From Lachnospiraceae bacterium UBA4381 (GTDB taxonomy: Bacteria > Bacillota > Clostridia > Lachnospirales > Lachnospiraceae), in NCBI GenBank assembly GCA_002391105.1, contig DGRT01000146.1:1-13684 (forward strand): a stretch of DNA of 13,684 nucleotides. The letters run 5' to 3'. Position 1 is the stretch's first letter, and each line of letters opens with the position of its first letter. The notes below the pieces were generated by a model. The model saw only the letters and a list, made by a program, of their open reading frames with translations, was not told where the DNA came from and did not search any database. Below are positions 12,999 to 13,684 of the stretch, piece by piece. Both the position numbers and the translations under genes were made by a program.

Positions 12999-13628
12999 TT
13001 ATTCCGCTTCCTCACCCTGCGCCTTCTCCAGCTTTTTGAAGATTGGTTTTGCAAATGCGCATATAGTCAGAACTATACTTGCCGGACCGATGATCACACC
13101 TATAAACATCATAGTTCCATTCCACATAAATGCCAGCATTTCTATAACGACCGAAAGCACCAGAAGTATAGTACGGACAAAAAATCTTGTAGATATCCTG
13201 AAGGAATTTCTAATGATATTAATAAGCGAATTCTGATATCTGGCAGTAAGCGGAAAAGCATAGATAAAGCAGGCCGCAAAGAAAACCGCCGAAAGTATTC
13301 CTATCATTATCAAAAATATCGAAGGATTCTCCAGAACCTTTACAATCTGAAAATCAAGATATACCGCATAGCTTGCAAATACAGCCATGAGTCCGAGCGG
13401 TATCCCCTGCTTTAGATTATTTTTGAAGGCTTTCCAGAACTGTCTGAATATATAACCTTCCTCATTATCAACCATTTTAAGACCGACATCGCATGCCGCA
13501 ACCGTCGCCGGACCGATAGTTATTAGCAAAACACTACCAAGTATCCAGCATATATTTAAAATCGCAAAGTTCATGATCGTAGTCATCAGACGATATATCG
13601 GACTATCTATATCAAAGAATTTTTTCAT
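12999..13628 (-). CDS. YesL-family (DUF624) membrane protein
   Basis: The 209-aa protein has about five hydrophobic segments and the DUF624/YesL pattern: an N-terminal box 'MKKFFDIDSPIYRLMTTIMNFAI' type start, LNICWILGSVLLITIGPATVA (about 24-45) and a central FWKAFKNNLKQG (64-75). These genes commonly sit with YesM/YesN two-component systems and sugar ABC transporters; the biochemical role is not known. ATG at 13628 has AGGA seven bases upstream. A YesN-type regulator lies further along the same strand, but with two genes in between. The protein appears complete. Confidence 0.88.
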   Translation of the reverse strand: MKKFFDIDSPIYRLMTTIMNFAILNICWILGSVLLITIGPATVAACDVGLKMVDNEEGYIFRQFWKAFKNNLKQGIPLGLMAVFASYAVYLDFQIVKVLENPSIFLIMIGILSAVFFAACFIYAFPLTARYQNSLINIIRNSFRISTRFFVRTILLVLSVVIEMLAFMWNGTMMFIGVIIGPASIVLTICAFAKPIFKKLEKAQGEEAE

Positions 13629-13656
13629 AAATATATCCTAAACTTATATTTTAATT

Positions 13657-13684
13657 GTGACGATGTGACAAAGTGCCTGTCCCC
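13657..13684. repeat. Possible edge of an interspersed repeat
   Basis: GTGAC, three bases, GTGAC is followed by a tract ending in CCTGTCCCC at the window edge. The minus-strand form begins GGGGACAGGCAC and resembles, from memory, a short intergenic repeat seen in several Firmicutes. Only one copy is in the window and it is cut off, so this is weak. Confidence 0.2.

Noticed and set aside
12924..13415. 163-codon plus-strand frame opposite the YesL-like gene
   Set aside because: It is the shadow of a well-supported membrane protein; its translation is basic and rich in Tyr/Lys/His without a recognisable domain.

Overview
The window looks like a chromosomal segment of a low-GC Gram-positive anaerobe, most likely a member of the Lachnospiraceae (Clostridia). 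I infer this from the low GC content, the purine-rich Shine-Dalgarno sequences, the YesN/YesL-type proteins, a YitT transporter-like protein, and PD-(D/E)XK 'Rpn-type' nuclease genes of a kind I know from that family. Every convincing gene lies on the minus strand, so the text below goes from right to left in transcription order. No rRNA, tRNA or CRISPR array was seen.

Right part (about 13.7 to 9.0 kb): a YesL-like (DUF624) membrane protein, a DUF4230-like membrane-anchored protein, an alpha/beta hydrolase of the carbohydrate-esterase type, and a YesN-type AraC-family response regulator with no sensor kinase next to it. The 3' ends of the DUF4230-like gene and the regulator gene are each followed by a second, diverged copy of their own terminal sequence. 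The regulator is separated from the next gene by a 180-bp block of nested hairpins.

Middle (about 9.0 to 4.1 kb): housekeeping-like genes. These are aroA (EPSP synthase), a very large DUF2339-like polytopic membrane protein with a low-complexity N-terminal region encoded by 42-bp and 12-bp tandem repeats, and a YitT-family membrane protein only 24 bp downstream of it.

Left part (about 4.1 kb to 1): an AT-rich accessory region. It holds an XRE-type DNA-binding protein overlapping a tiny ORF, an intact 312-aa PD-(D/E)XK (Rpn/PDDEXK_2-like) protein, and the first 37 codons of a second nuclease-like gene that is interrupted by an IS200/IS605-type element. That element has tnpA, tnpB and a clear left end next to the target TTTAAC; its right end lies beyond the window.

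The most unusual signal is here. Four copies of a 17-bp imperfect dyad, ATTGACANNNCGCCAAT on the minus strand, occur as two pairs spaced 33-34 bp. In each pair one copy contains the -35 hexamer TTGACA of a good sigma-A promoter and the other covers the predicted transcription start. One pair heads the interrupted nuclease gene and the other lies ahead of the intact one. Each pair sits just past a terminator whose arms are nearly identical to the other's. This looks like a repeated cassette (terminator, double-operator promoter, nuclease gene) under a common repressor, for which the neighbouring XRE protein is a candidate. That link is inference.
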